64,000 nucleotides of DNA, from assembly GCF_028640845.1 (NCBI RefSeq), contig NC_080542.1:19076283-19140282 (forward strand), read 5' to 3'. Numbering within the stretch: position 1 is the first letter of the stretch; the number at the start of each line of letters is the position of its first letter. This DNA is from Ahaetulla prasina. Lineage: Eukaryota; Chordata; Lepidosauria; Squamata; Colubridae. Positions 42,255 through 53,522 of the stretch are shown piece after piece. Below the pieces are notes generated by a model. It did no database searches. It saw only the letters and a program-made list of their open reading frames with translations, and was not told the DNA's origin. A program made the position numbers and the translations under genes.

Positions 42255-42679
42255 GCAATGTGGCTTGGATGCATCTCCTGGTGGCTCAGAAAATCCAAGA
42301 TGACCCCTCAACAATCGGGGGCCAAGTTTATTTTTGCTATGACAACTCTCCTTACAAGAGCTATGAGGACTTTAACATGGAGTTCTTGAGGCCATGTGGC
42401 TTCCGCCTCTTGGGGTCCCATCCCCTGCTGCCGTTCTTTGTCCTTTATCTGATAGCTCTGCTCAATGCTATCCTGCAGTGGCTCCTGAAGCCCTTCTGTG
42501 TGTATGCCCCCATCCTCAACCCCTACACCCTGGTTGTGGCCAGCACTACCTTCACTGTAAAGACCGACAAGGCCCTGAAACACTTTGGATACAAACCTTG
42601 TTTCTCCTGGGAAGAGAGCCGGAATCGCACAATCAGGTGGCTCCAAGAGGTCGCAGCAGAGAAGCAAGTGGAGAAGTAG
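42255..42679 (+). CDS. HSD3B7: HSD3B7 coding exon 6 (C-terminal domain, membrane segment)
   Basis: Completes Gly226 and encodes NVAWMH through the TAG stop at 42677-42679, residues 227-366. [20 protein letters not shown] is the conserved steroid-binding region. A hydrophobic stretch, residues 283-303 ([20 protein letters not shown] and following), is the membrane-associated segment typical of this ER enzyme. [19 protein letters not shown] and [13 protein letters not shown] are highly conserved. The acceptor is CCTTCTGTAG|G. No premature stop, so the gene looks functional. Confidence 0.95.
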
Positions 42680-43480
42680 GTCCCAGCAAGACAGGTCAAC
42701 ATGAATGGAGTGATGCTTTAGAGGAAACCCAGTTGGGGACTGGAAAGCTCCTGGATTTCAGATGTGCTAAGCTCAGGACAATATTAAACTATGGCCTTAT
42801 GTTCACTGGTTTAAAACAGTGATGTTAGATATTTGTATTGATATGTTGATATTAGATATTTGTACAGTAGCTACCTTTGCCCCTAGGTGACCTTTGGAAG
42901 CAGGCCTACAGCTTTGCAAGAATGGGTGGACCCTGTTTCCCCAGGTGGAAATGTCAAATACCAAAGAAATATGTTTTAGATTTTGGCTGAGTGCATCAGT
43001 GTTTCATTCTCAACTGGGCAAGGGCTTTTTTTTTCCAGCCAAAGTCCCAAATGACTTTTGATGATAATTCCATCATGTCACACATTCCAACCTACCTGGA
43101 TCAATTTCTTACTTCTATACCAGTGTGTCTATTGGTGTTGCATGCTCCAAAGATTATCCGGAAGGCAGTAATGTCCAGCTCATCTTCTACCATTCCTTAG
43201 CTTTGAAAGATGGATTGTTGATCCATTCCATGTCACTACAGACCAGTTCCATGTTTTTCTTCCTACCTCAATGACCTCTAAGTGCAGTAAGGTTCATGTT
43301 TTTGATGTAATCTAACTAGTCACTAGTTATCTGAGTAAGCTGATAGACTCTTAAGTATGAAAGGAGACTAAGAAGCCACAATTATCTAACATGACTTGTG
43401 CAATAGAAATGTATGACTGGAAAGCCTCCTTGATGGCCAACAATTAAGTTAAACAAGCAAATAAATATATTCTCATGAGA
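42680..43480 (+). other. HSD3B7: Probable HSD3B7 3' UTR with candidate polyadenylation signal
   Basis: Sequence after the stop lacks recognisable repeats. The first clear AATAAA lies at 43460-43465 within GCAAATAAATATATTC. The transcript end is inferred, not demonstrated. Confidence 0.45.
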
Positions 43481-43666
43481 GCTAGAGTTATCTTTTCTGA
43501 TGTCTTGAGAAGTTTAAAAACTAAGGAAGAGGGAAATGGTGGATCACGAGACAGAGCCTGAGGGGACATATCTGAGTGGGACATGCTGGAAGCAGTGGAT
43601 AATGGGAATTATTGGCCTTGAGTAAAATCTGTTGCTGTATAACCAATACTTAGGCCCTTCACTTGG

Positions 43667-43880
43667 AAATCTGCAGATTCTCAGTCATCCAGGTCATGGT
43701 TGTCCCAAACGTGCTTTTTCAAGAGGCAACTGGACTTTCTGGTTTTTCTTTGAAGATGTTTGGCTTCTTATTCAAGAAGCTTTTTCAGCTGAAAAGCTGA
43801 AGCTGCTTGGATAAGAAGCGAATTGTCTTCAAAGAAAACCCATAAAGTCCAGTTGCCTCTTGAAAAAGCACTTTTGGGGC
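43667..43880. mobile_element. Short foldback element (GCGAAAC family)
   Basis: CAGATTCTCAGTCATCCAGG ... AAGAGGCAACTGGACTTTCT mirrors AGTCCAGTTGCCTCTTGAAA. The centre is TTTTCAGCTGAAAAGCTGAA. Overall a 200-bp near-palindrome. Confidence 0.8.
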
Positions 43881-44457
43881 TTCACCTACAAGTTTATTTA
43901 TTTTGTTGAAGATTGGATGCCGTGAAGTGTTGTTTTTTTTTTAAACCATGTATATCATCTATAGTTATTTTTAGCTTTCTTCCATAACAATGAATTTCTC
44001 TGTTTTTTGGCTTCTGTCTATGAAGAAAGCTACATGTTTCATTTCCATGGGAATAGCTATGGATGGGTAGTTCAAAAAAACAGCAAGGCAACTGCAGTAT
44101 TGTTCGTCTTTTCACTTTATACCTCTTATAAGAGAGCCCTGGATGCAACCTGAAATTATCCCAAGTGCTGAACACAGGTGCTGCTCCCCTCCACAGCCCC
44201 TTAAGCCACTAAGCCATAGTTTGTTGTGGGCTATGGTTTGTTGATTAAACAAGCCTAGTTAAACTGCGGTTTAGTGACTGAATTCACATATGTCAGCTGC
44301 ATTTGCTTCTTAAGGAGCCTCAGTAAAGCACAAGAACTCCACAGAATGGCTTAACCTATGATAGCCAGTATTTAAATACAGCCTCCAGATTGTAACTATC
44401 ATCCCCTAATCTCCTACTCCTTTTAAAGCAAGTTGCTTGATACAAAGTTCTAGAGCA
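43881..44457. other. 3' flank, no recognised feature
   Basis: No gene or repeat family was recognised. Confidence 0.35.
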
Positions 44458-44535
44458 CTTTATTTTATTTATTCAATTTCTATAGCTGCCCATCTTAATC
44501 AAGGAATCTGGGCGGCTTACAGTTCAAATTTCATG
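44458..44535 (-). mobile_element. SINE/LINE tail fragment
   Basis: TTTATTTATTCAATTTCTAT followed by AATCTGGGCGGCTTACAG resembles the inverse of the CCGCCCAGA-type tail of tRNA-derived SINEs. Confidence 0.45.
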
Positions 44536-44935
44536 CTTGCCTGTTACTTTGTCCTCTTGATCTTTCCCAGTATAAGCCTACTAAGTCTCCTTTTGAATCC
44601 AGCTCTGGATATATATGTGCAGCTCCCCTTCTAGACCTGAACTGGGCACTAAAGTGAGAAGTTCCTTCTAAGTTCCAAGAACCAGACAGGCCCAAGACCT
44701 AAAGGAACTTCCATATTTTGACAAATGTTACATGTTTGGCAAAGCAAAAGTTCATTTGAACATTCCCTGAATTTGAGATGATGGCCAGCAACCTGCCATC
44801 AGGGATAGTTTAACAAACAGTTGAGTAGAAGGTGAAAATAAAACAACTTTGTCACTCTTTGGAAAAAGGGAAAACAGTGTCCAAAGCTGAGCAGATGCTG
44901 AGATCCTACACTGATGGGTGGAACAGGGAACCAAT

Positions 44936-44966
44936 TCAGATCAGATCAGATCAGATCAAATCAGAA
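44936..44966 (+). repeat. (TCAGA)n short tandem repeat
   Basis: Five TCAGA units followed by one TCAAA variant. Confidence 0.8.
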
Positions 44967-45024
44967 AGAGCCCAGCTGACCACAATCAAGTGTAGCAAGC
45001 CACATTTGACTTGACAATCTAGAT

Positions 45025-45406
45025 CAGAGGTATCAAACTCAATTTCATTGAGGGCTGCATCAAGGTTGTGTTTGACCTTGGGGGGGGTCAGGGTGGGCGT
45101 GGCCAAGGTGGGCATGGCCTGCTTGACATCACTCGTGTTGGGGGTGCCTGTGGCAGCCTGAGCGTTCTGCCAGCAAAAATAGAGTTTGGGAGGACTGCCT
45201 GCGGCCCTATAAATGCAAGCTACATTTTCAGCTGTAATGGCCTTCTGCAACCCTCTTACCAGTGAAAACAGAACTCGGGAGGGGTGCCCGCGGCCCTTCC
45301 GAGTGCCGTTTTCACTGGCAGAGGCACCATGGGCCAATCCTTTGGTGTTTCCAGGGTGACCCCATGGGCCAGATCTAAGCACCTCACCTTGAGTTTGACA
45401 CCCCTG
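45025..45406. mobile_element. hAT-like element (TATCAAACTC type), perfect 8-bp TSD
   Basis: Starts CAGAGGTATCAAACTC and ends GAGTTTGACACCCCTG, flanked by ATCTAGAT at 45017-45024 and 45407-45414. Two related internal blocks with GCCAGCAAAA / CCAGTGAAAAC and GGGTGCC repeat within it. Confidence 0.95.
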
Positions 45407-45658
45407 ATCTAGATCAACTAAGATATTCCAGGTCACAATGAAATTGCGATGGATCCTGCTGCCAAAGGAGAAAAGAAGCTGTGCAGGTCTCTGGTGGTGG
45501 AAATTCATTGTCTGAATTTCATCTGTCCATGTTAGTACCTCTTCAAAACCAAAGCTAGGTTTAACCAGCCAAGCTGTGTGATATTTATTTAGCTTATGGC
45601 ATATCATACATGGACTTGCAATATATATTAACATTTCACCTAGATCAAAGAGCACAAT

Positions 45659-45752
45659 AAAATATTTATTTATTTATTATATTTGTATACCGCCCTTCTT
45701 CCGAAGGACTCAGGGCGGTTCACAGCCAATAAAAACAACAGAAAACATATAA
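45659..45752 (-). mobile_element. Detached 3' end of the antisense L2-like LINE at 50560-52136
   Basis: TTTGTATACCGCCCTTCTTC and AGGACTCAGGGCGGTTCACA are the inverse of the family's 3' terminus. The antisense copy at 50560-52136 lacks exactly this last segment. The two parts therefore appear to have been separated by insertion of the plus-strand LINE between them. Confidence 0.75.
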
Positions 45753-48700
45753 TTCTTCTGCGCATGTGCGTAATGGCGATGGCGATTTAATCTTCGTGGC
45801 GACAGCGGCTAGGCGTTCCAGCCAAGATGCCGTTTGGCCGCCCGCCGGGCTGCGTGGACTTCGATCCCGGGTTGACTATCATCCCAGCAACCGAGAGCGA
45901 GGTCTTTGGGCCTCAGTGGGTTCTCGGCTGCTGAGAGCGGGGCTGGAGTTTCTGGGTGAGCGGGTGGGGAAGCCGTTCCGGACTGGCCTAACCTGATCCC
46001 GGCCGTTTGCAACATCAACGGCGGCGTGATGGGCCGTTCGGGTCGGAATCTTCAAGGGCCCGAACATCGGCTGTTTCTCCCCCCGCCCAGCTGATTCTTG
46101 GACAGGCTTTTGCCTCTGCCGCAATTGTCACCAGCGGCATGATTTTGGCCGCGTTTTCCATCGGCGGCACATTGAGTGAGCAGCGGATGGCGGTGGCCAT
46201 TTTGGGGCGGGGAAGCCGTTCCAGACTGGCCTACCTTGATTCCCAGTCGCATGTAACATCAGCGGCGGCGTGGTGGGCTGTTCAGGTCGGAATTCTCAAG
46301 GGCCCGAACATCGGCCATTTCTCCCCCCCCCTCTAGCTGACTTTCGTTCAGGCTTTGCCTCTGCCGCAATCGTCATCAGCGGCATGATTTTTGGCCATGT
46401 CCTCCATCAGCGGCACATTGGCGGCCTGGCCTATTTCAACGGCGGCACGCTGGGGCATGAATTTAGCATGGGCCCAGCAGTATTAATGGCGGCCTTAGGA
46501 ACGGCGGCGGCACGGACGGCATTGACAACATTGGCGGTTCTGAGATGTGTGGTGTTCCATCTGACCACTGAGCAGCATGAGCCCCTTCCCCAGGAGGGAG
46601 TTAACCCGGGATTCCGAGGGAGGCTTTTCTATCTAGGCGGTCGGCAACTGAAGAGGATATTATTGTACCATCCCCTGAGGGGGAGGCCATTAGACTTGGC
46701 CGGACCCCCGGTCCCTTTGGTTGTCTCCTGGATCATCTGGACTCGGGACGGTTTTGGTCCCCCGGAATTCGACGGATTGTGGGTTTGCATTTTAGCCTCC
46801 CTTTCTCCGTCTATGATGAGGACAGGAGTGAAGCAGACAATATGGTGGTCTACATTTCCAAGACCCGATGTTTATGGGGGCTCTGACCCGGGGGCTATTT
46901 TGAAAGCTAGTAGCCTACGGGAGACTGCATCTGCCCACATTGTTTACCATCTTACTACGGGTCTTGATGGACTTCAGAATTTGTTTAACATCTATGCCAG
47001 TCTGGGATGTACACTTTTTGCTGTCTAAATTGATATTCTTCCATGAGATATTCGTCCACTGATTTATTACAACTGCAAGGTTCCCCCGCCTCGCAGGAAT
47101 GGCCCTCCAGGTTATCGAGAGCCTACCTTAATGAAGGGTCTTGGGACCCAGAGAGATGGCATGAGGCGAAGAAGAATTTTGGGGGTTTTTTAAATAGGTT
47201 TTTAAAGAGGGGTTTTTTAAGGGGGGGGAGGGACACGACGGGTGGGGGGAATAACCCGTCGGGGAGGGGTCCAGCCCCCGTGCTTGTTCGCGGCACTACG
47301 CCATCTGGTCCGAAGGCAGAGGGGGAGGGGTTCGTTACAGGAGTAGGGAGTTGTTCAATCTGTACGGTAAGTGGGAGAGGCAGATATGGCGGAAGTGGGG
47401 GGCCATATTGAGTGTTGGGAGCACGGGCTCGCTGTCTCAAAGCGATCCTGCACTCCGGCCCCTCAGTCTTCACCCGTTCCCCGGGCGGTCATGGTCCTCA
47501 GAGCATGGGTCACCGGTTGATGTTATGTAATGCTCGGTCCGTGGTAAATAAGGCCCCCCTGATTTATGATCTTATTCAGGGGAAAGCCGCGGACCTCATG
47601 GGCATTACGGAGACCTGGTTGGGTCCAGAGGGGGGGTGCCCCTTGTGGAGCTGTGCCCTCCGGGTTTCCGAGCATTTCATCAACCGAGAGCCCAAGATAG
47701 GGGTGGGGGTGGGGTAGCGGTTGTTATTAGGGAAAGTCTAGAGCTGAGGGAAGCCACTGTACCTCAGATTGCCGGCTGTGAATCTCTCTTTGTGAAGTGG
47801 GGCCATAGGAACCAGTTGGGCTTGTTGATCGCGTACCTGGCTCCTTGCTGCGTGACTACAGCCCTGCCCAAGTTGCTGGAGGTGCTCGCCGGGGTGGCGG
47901 TTGAGACCCCCAGACTTATAGTCATGGGGGACTTTAACCTGCCATCAACCGGCTTGTCATCGACGGCGGCTCGGGAGTTCCAGGCTTCCATGATGGCCTT
48001 GGACCTGATTCAAGTAATTGATGGCCCTACGGACACTGGGGGAGGCACACTGGATCTAATTTATATCTCTGGACAGTGGTTAAATGATCTGGAATTAGAT
48101 GTGTTAGAAACAAAACTGGTGTCATGGTCAGATCATTTTCTCCTTCGCCTGGACTTTCGGACCGCTACCCACCACCGCAGGGAGACGGAACCAATACATT
48201 GGTTCCGTCCCAGGCGCCTGATTGACCCGGAGAGGTCCCTGATGGAGCTTGGGCCGTTTCCTGAGGACCTGGCCCACGGCACGGCTGAAGAACTAGTTGT
48301 GGCCTGGGAACGGGCCGCGGCTGGAGCTTTGGACCATGTTGTGCTCTTGCGGCCTCTGACCTGGCGCAGATCTCGGCCGGCCCCCTGGTTTTCCGAGGGG
48401 CTGAGGGAGCTGAAACGCCGGAGAAGACGCCTAGAGAGTGTTTGGAGGTCCAGCCGTTCCGAAGCTGACCGAACACTGGTTAGGTCTTATTCTAAGACCT
48501 ACCTAGTGGCAATGAGGGAGGCGAAGCGTTCCTACGCTTCCACCCTCATTGCGTCGGCAGATAACCACCCGGCCGCCCTGTTTCGGGTGACCCGCTCTCT
48601 CCTTCATCAGGAGGGGCGGGATGACCCGTTGTAGGGATGTGCCGAGGAGTTTAGTGGTTATCTATACGACAAAATCGTTCAGCTCCGGGATGGCTTGGAC

Positions 48701-50555
48701 CGAAATTGGGATGATCCGGATGAGAGGGCGGAGGCGCGTCTTGTGGAGATTGTTTGGGATGAGTTTGACCCTGTGGCCCCCGAGAACGTGGACAGGTTGT
48801 TGGGGAGGCTGCACGCCACTACATGTTTACTGGACCCGTGCCCTTCCTGGCTGGTGCTGGCCTCACAGGAAGTGACATGAGGCTGGCTCCAGGGGATTAT
48901 CAACGCTTCTCTGTTGGAGGGGGTTTTCCCTACCACCTTGAAGGAGGCGGTGGTGAGACCCCTCCTCAAGAAGCCTTCCCTGGTCCCAGCTATTTTAGGT
49001 AATTACCGTCCAGTCTCCAACCTTTGCTTTATTGCGAAGGTTGTAGAGAGTGCTGTGGCGTGGCAGCTACTCCAATACCTGGATGAAGCTGTCTATCTAG
49101 ACCCGTTCCAGTTCGGCTTCCGACCCGGATATAGCACGGAGACAGCTTTGGTCGCGTTGGTGGATGATCTCTGGAGGGCCAGAAACAGGGGTTATTCCTA
49201 TGCTCTGGTCTTGTTAGATCTCTCAGCGGCTTTTGATACCATCGACCATGGTATCTTGCTGCGCCGGATGGGGGGGTTGGGAGTGGGAGGCACCGTTTAT
49301 CGGTGGTTCTCCTCCTATCTCTCTGACCGGTCGCAGACGGTGTTGACAGGGGGGCAGAGGTCGACCGCGAGCACCTTACTTGTGGGGTGCCGCAGGGGTC
49401 AATTCTTTCGCCCCTCCTGTTCAACATCTATATGAAGCCGTTGGGTGAGATCATCAGTGGCTTCGGGGTGAGATATCAGCTGTACGCTGATGACACTTAG
49501 CTGTACTTTTCCACCCCGGGCCACCCCAATGAAGCTGTCGAAGTGCTGTCCTGGTGTTTGGAAGCCGTACGGGTCTGGATGGGGAGGAACAGGCTCAAGC
49601 TCAATCCCTCCAAGACGGAGTGGCTGTGGATGCTGGCACCCCGATACAGTCAGCTGCAGCCGCTGCTGAGTGTCGGGGGCAAGTTATTGGCCCCAAGGGA
49701 AAGGGTGCGCAACTTGGGTGTTCTCCTGGATGCACGGCTGTCGTTTGAAGATCATTTGACGACCGTCTCCAGGAAAGCCTTTTACCAGGTTCGCCTGGTT
49801 CGCCAGTTGCGTCCCTTCCTCGATCGGGATGCCTTATGCACAGTCACTCATGCTCTCGTTACCTCTCGCCTGGATTATTGCAATGCTCTCTACATGGGGC
49901 TCCCCTTGAGATGCACTCGGAGGCTTCAGTTGGTCCAGAACGCAGCTGCGCGGGTGATAGAGGGAGTTCCACGTAGCTCCCATGTAACACTTCTCCTGCG
50001 CAGACTGCACTGGCTACCTGTTGCCTTTCGGGTGCATTTCAAGGTTTTGGTTACCACCTTCAAAGCGCTCCATGGCTTGGGGCCTGGATACTTACGGGAC
50101 CGCCTGCTGTTACCCCATGCCTCCCACCGACCCGTACGCTCACACAGAGAGGGACTTCTCAGGGTGCCGTCCGCCAAACAATGTCGGCTGGCGGCCCCCA
50201 GGGGAAGATCCTTCTCTGTGGGAGCTCCTACTCTCTGCAACGAGCTTCCCCCTGGTTTACGCCAAATACCTGACCTTCGGACCTTTCGCCACGAATTGAA
50301 AACACATCTGTTCATTCGCGCGGGGCTGGCTTAAGGCTTTTTCTTTTTAAATTGCCTAGATTTAAATTTTAAATTCTATCTATGTTTTAAATTGGGTTTT
50401 TTTAAATTTTTAAATATTTTAATTTCTCGGCCATCTGTATAATAAATTTCTTAATTCATTTTTAATTGTATATGGTTTATGTTTTATTTTGGCTGTACAC
50501 CGCCCTGAGTCCTTCGGGAGAAGGGCGGTCTAGAAATCTAATAAATGAAATGAAA
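45753..50555 (+). mobile_element. Nearly full-length L2/CR1-superfamily LINE
   Basis: About 4.8 kb. A GC-rich 5' UTR with two tandem monomers (45972-46457) precedes the coding region. The endonuclease has MGITETWLGPEG at about 47600, MGDFNLPSTG at about 47925 and WSDHFLLRLDF at about 48125. RT has [28 protein letters not shown], an LYADDT catalytic box at about 49480 and a C-terminal frame at 49543-50334 (SRLDYCNALYMGLPL). It is broken by a frameshift near 47700, TAG at 48632, TGA at 48878, a frameshift near 49375 and TAG after YADDT (49498). The 3' end is CACCGCCCTGAGTCCTTCGG, then AATAAATGAAA. Confidence 0.9.
45972..46457 (+). promoter_or_regulatory. Two tandem 243-bp monomers in the LINE 5' UTR
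   Basis: GCCGTTCC...GACTGGCCTA starts at 45972 and again at 46215. AAGGGCCCGAACATCGGC, CAGGCTTTTGCCTCTGCCGC and GCGGCATGATTTTTGGCC recur in the same order. CpG-rich tandem 5' monomers act as promoters in some LINEs (for example mouse L1); promoter activity here is inferred. Confidence 0.7.
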
Positions 50556-50559
50556 ATGA

Positions 50560-52136
50560 AATAATAAAACAGCTTAAAAATAGAAAACGTATTCAATTGA
50601 TGGCCTAAAACTTTTAAATACAAATTTAAAACCCCGTTTAAAACCCCTGATTTAAAACCCCAATTTAAAACTATGTTTACGCTAGTCCTGCTCTTCGAAA
50701 CAACGTCTTCAGCTCGCGGCGGAAGGTCCTGAGGTCGGGGAGTTGACGAAGCCCCAGAGGGAGCTCGTTCCAGAGGGTAGGAGCCCCCACAGAGAAGGCC
50801 CTCCCCCTGGAGGTCGCCAGCCGACATTGTTTTAGCTGACGGTATCCGGAGGAGGCCCTCTCTGTGAGAGCGCACTGGTCGGTGAGAGGCTACTGGTGGC
50901 AGTAGGCGGTCCCGTAAATATCCCGGCCCTAAGCCATGGAGCGCTTTAAAGGTGATAACAAGTACCTTGAAGTGAACCCGGAAGACCACCGGGAGCCAGT
51001 GCAGACTGCGCAGGAGGGTGTTACACGGGAGCCATAAAGTGCTCCCTCTATCACCCGCGCAGCCGCATTCTGGACCAGTTGGAGTCTCCGGGTACCCTTC
51101 AAGGGGAGCCCCATGTAGAGAGCACTTGTCATGTCCCACTCCTCCGGTGACGGCCGGGTCAGGGAAATCCGAATCAGGTGTGCCTCTGCAGCTCTGCCAA
51201 AGTCCTAGCAAAGTCCTCAGGGCAGGCAGGAGACCAGAAAGTGACTTCAGCAAGATATGTTTAGACTTTGCCTGACTCAGAGAATGCCAAAAAGCAGATC
51301 CTTTATATAGGCCATGGGGTGTGGCTCCATGACTCAGCACTTATCCAGGCCTGCCCCTCCCTTCCTTCTGTTGCCTCCGCCTATCAAGTCTTCTGACGCG
51401 AGAGTCACTCCAATTGCAGCTGTTGGTAATTGACCTTCCTCAGGCTCACATGCTGTGGAGGAGGGGGAGGGGTCTAGTTGCTCCGTTTGCCTGGGCATGG
51501 AGCCAGAGCTGGGGGCTGGAGATACTTGCTCTTCTTCAGCCTGTCTGGGCATGGAGCCAGGGCTGGGGCCGGGAGGACATTCTTCAGCGTTTGGAAGCAG
51601 ATAAGCAGACCCCAGCTGCGGTGAGAGCGGGCAAGACACAACAGCACTGCAGTAGTCCAGGCGGGATGTAACAAGGGCATGAGCAACCGTGCATAAGGAA
51701 GCCTGATCCAGAAAGGGGCGTAACTGGCATATCAGGCGAACCTGATGAAAAGCTCCCCTGGCGACGGCCGTCATATGATCTTCTAAAGACAGCCGTACAT
51801 CCAGGAGGACACCCAGATTGCGAGCCCTTTCCGTGGGGGCCAATAGCTCGCCCCCAATGGTCAGCGATGGAATTAGCTGACTGTACCGGGCCGCCGGCAT
51901 CCACAGCCACTCGGTCTTGGTGGGATTGAGTCTGAGTCTGTTCCTCCCCATCCAGACCCGTACGGCCTCCAGGCACTAGGACATCACTTCAACAGCCTCG
52001 TTGGGGTGGTTAGGGGTGGAAATATAGAGCTGAGTATCATCAGCGTATAGATGACAACTCACCCCAAAACCACGGATGATCTCACCCAGCGGCTTCATAT
52101 AGATGTTGAACAGAAGAGGCGAGAGAAAATATGAAT
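50560..52136 (-). mobile_element. Antisense L2-like LINE, 5' truncated, with nested LTR
   Basis: The minus-strand frame includes MGRNRLRLNPTKTEWLWMPA (51951 down) and the C-terminal LRSLHWLPVVFRVHFKVLVI. The copy starts at about 52136, just before the YADD box. It lies tail-to-tail with the plus-strand LINE, so 49.5-50.5 and 50.7-52.0 kb form a kilobase-scale inverted repeat. A solo LTR interrupts it at 51127-51643. Confidence 0.88.
51127..51643 (-). mobile_element. Solo LTR, perfect 5-bp TSD, nested in LINE
   Basis: Starts TGTCATGTCCCACTCC and ends AGACACAACA, flanked by GCACT at 51122-51126 and 51644-51648. Removing it restores the LINE frame. CCTATATAAAGG on the minus strand (51300-51311) is TATA-like, suggesting minus orientation. 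An internal 63-bp direct repeat is built on CTGGGCATGGAGCCAG (near 51491 and 51545). Confidence 0.85.
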
Positions 52137-52363
52137 GTTAAAAAAGATCTATATTCAGATACCAATGTCTATCATATAACTATTAAAGCTCAGCGTCATT
52201 TATACGAAAAATAATCAGATATTGGATCGGTATATGCCCTCAGCTTACAGATGGTCATGATGTAATCTACAGTTTGATGTGGGATCCCACAGTCATACTG
52301 AGGGGAGGATACTATGCTCCATTCATATGGAGACTCCCAGCAGATGCTGTATGAGGTGTGAAT

Positions 52364-52604
52364 CAGGGGTGAAATCCAGCAGATTCTGACAGGTTCTGGA
52401 GAACCGGTAGCGGAAATTTTGAGTAGTTCGGAGAACCGGCAAATACCACCTCTGACTGGCCCCCGAGTGGGGTGGGAATGGAGAGTTTGCAGTATCCTTC
52501 CCTCAGGAGGGGAGGAAATGGAGATTTTGAGTATCCTTCCCTTGCCACGCCCATCAAGCCACGCCCACAGAATTGGTAGGGAAAAATTTTGGATTTCACC
52601 CCTG
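52364..52604. mobile_element. hAT-like element (GAAATCC type)
   Basis: Starts CAGGGGTGAAATCC and ends GGATTTCACCCCTG, a perfect 14-bp inverted repeat. Flanks GTGTGAAT and GTATGAAT match at 7 of 8 bases. The interior is the inverse of 20221-20495 and 26710-26884. Confidence 0.92.
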
Positions 52605-52861
52605 GTATGAATCCTATCCAGGATTATTTATTGCTGGCGTGGTAGTTCAAAGCCTGGCACCTTTTCATAGGGTCATTTATATATCTTCTTATGACTGGAC
52701 ATTCAACACTCTATTTGGCTTTCCATTTGGAATCAGTGTTGAGCAGATATTACGTAAGTGCCAGTGGCAACTTCCTACATTTGAGTCTTCCATCTGATAA
52801 ATGAGGAAGGTTGGCATGCACCAATCAGAGTGACAGTAGCTGTGGGATACTAGGCAAGCTA

Positions 52862-53266
52862 TACAGGTAGTCCTCAACTTATGACCACAACTGAGTCTGA
52901 AATTTATGTTTCTAAGTGAGACATTTGTGAAGTGAGCTTTGTCTCATTTTACAACCTTCCTTGCCACCATTGTTAAGTGAATCACTGCGGTTGTTAAGTT
53001 AGTAGCCTAGTTGTTCAGTGAATCTGGCTTCCCCATCGACTTTGCTGGTCAGAAGGTCGCAAAAAGTGATTGTAAACTAAGGGACACTGCAAACTAAGGT
53101 CATAAATACGAGTCAGTTGCCAAGTGTCTGAATTCTGAGCATACAACCATGCGGCTGCTGCAAAGGTCATAAGTGTGGAAAAACAGTCATAAATCATTCT
53201 TTGCAGTGTTGTTTTAAGTTTGAACAGTCACTAAATGAACTGTTTTATGTTGAAGGACTACCTGTA
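52862..53266. mobile_element. TA-flanked MITE (GGTAGTCC family), full length
   Basis: Starts TACAGGTAGTCCTCAACTTA and ends TGAAGGACTACCTGTA. A good reference copy for the family. Confidence 0.85.
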
Positions 53267-53270
53267 CAAG

Positions 53271-53514
53271 TGGTTTCATTCAAATAATTTAACAACCGGT
53301 TCTCCGCTCTAACGACTGGTTGGGTGGGTGTGGCCAGGGGTGTGTGACAGGCATCATTCAGCCTCCTGCACCCTCCACGCCTCATTTTGGGCCTGCACTT
53401 ACCTGGGAGTCAAAACGAGGTGCATGGGGACTCTGGAAGGTGGGAAGGGGAAGGGACAGCAATTTAACAACTAGTTCACCCAAACTGGCCTGAACCGGCT
53501 GAATCCCACCACTG
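53271..53514. mobile_element. hAT-like element (GGGATTC type) at the MITE edge
   Basis: The left part TGGTTTCATTCAAATAATTT has lost the leading CAG; the right end is CTGAATCCCACCACTG. Flanked by TGTACAAG at 53263-53270 and 53515-53522. It inserted within the terminal CCTGTA of the MITE. Confidence 0.82.
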
Positions 53515-53522
53515 TGTACAAG

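Larger units (their letters stand above)
1398..43480 (+). other. HSD3B7: HSD3B7 gene span, six coding exons
   Basis: The six coding exons sum to 1101 nt, that is 366 residues plus a TAG stop, close to the 369 residues of the human protein. Intron phases run 1, 1, 2, 0, 1 and each junction restores the frame with GT-AG sites. Introns occupy 1563-22910, 23055-34146, 34256-39157, 39258-40339 and 40503-42254 and are filled with transposable elements. The start is placed at a candidate splice acceptor. The end is placed just past a possible AATAAA at 43460-43465; neither transcript end is proven. Confidence 0.85.

Noticed and set aside
45766..47411. Open frames in the GC-rich start of the LINE as possible ORF1 proteins
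   Set aside because: The region is made of tandem 5' UTR monomers and G/C runs; no coiled coil, RRM or zinc knuckle was seen. The 47043-47411 frame stays uncertain.
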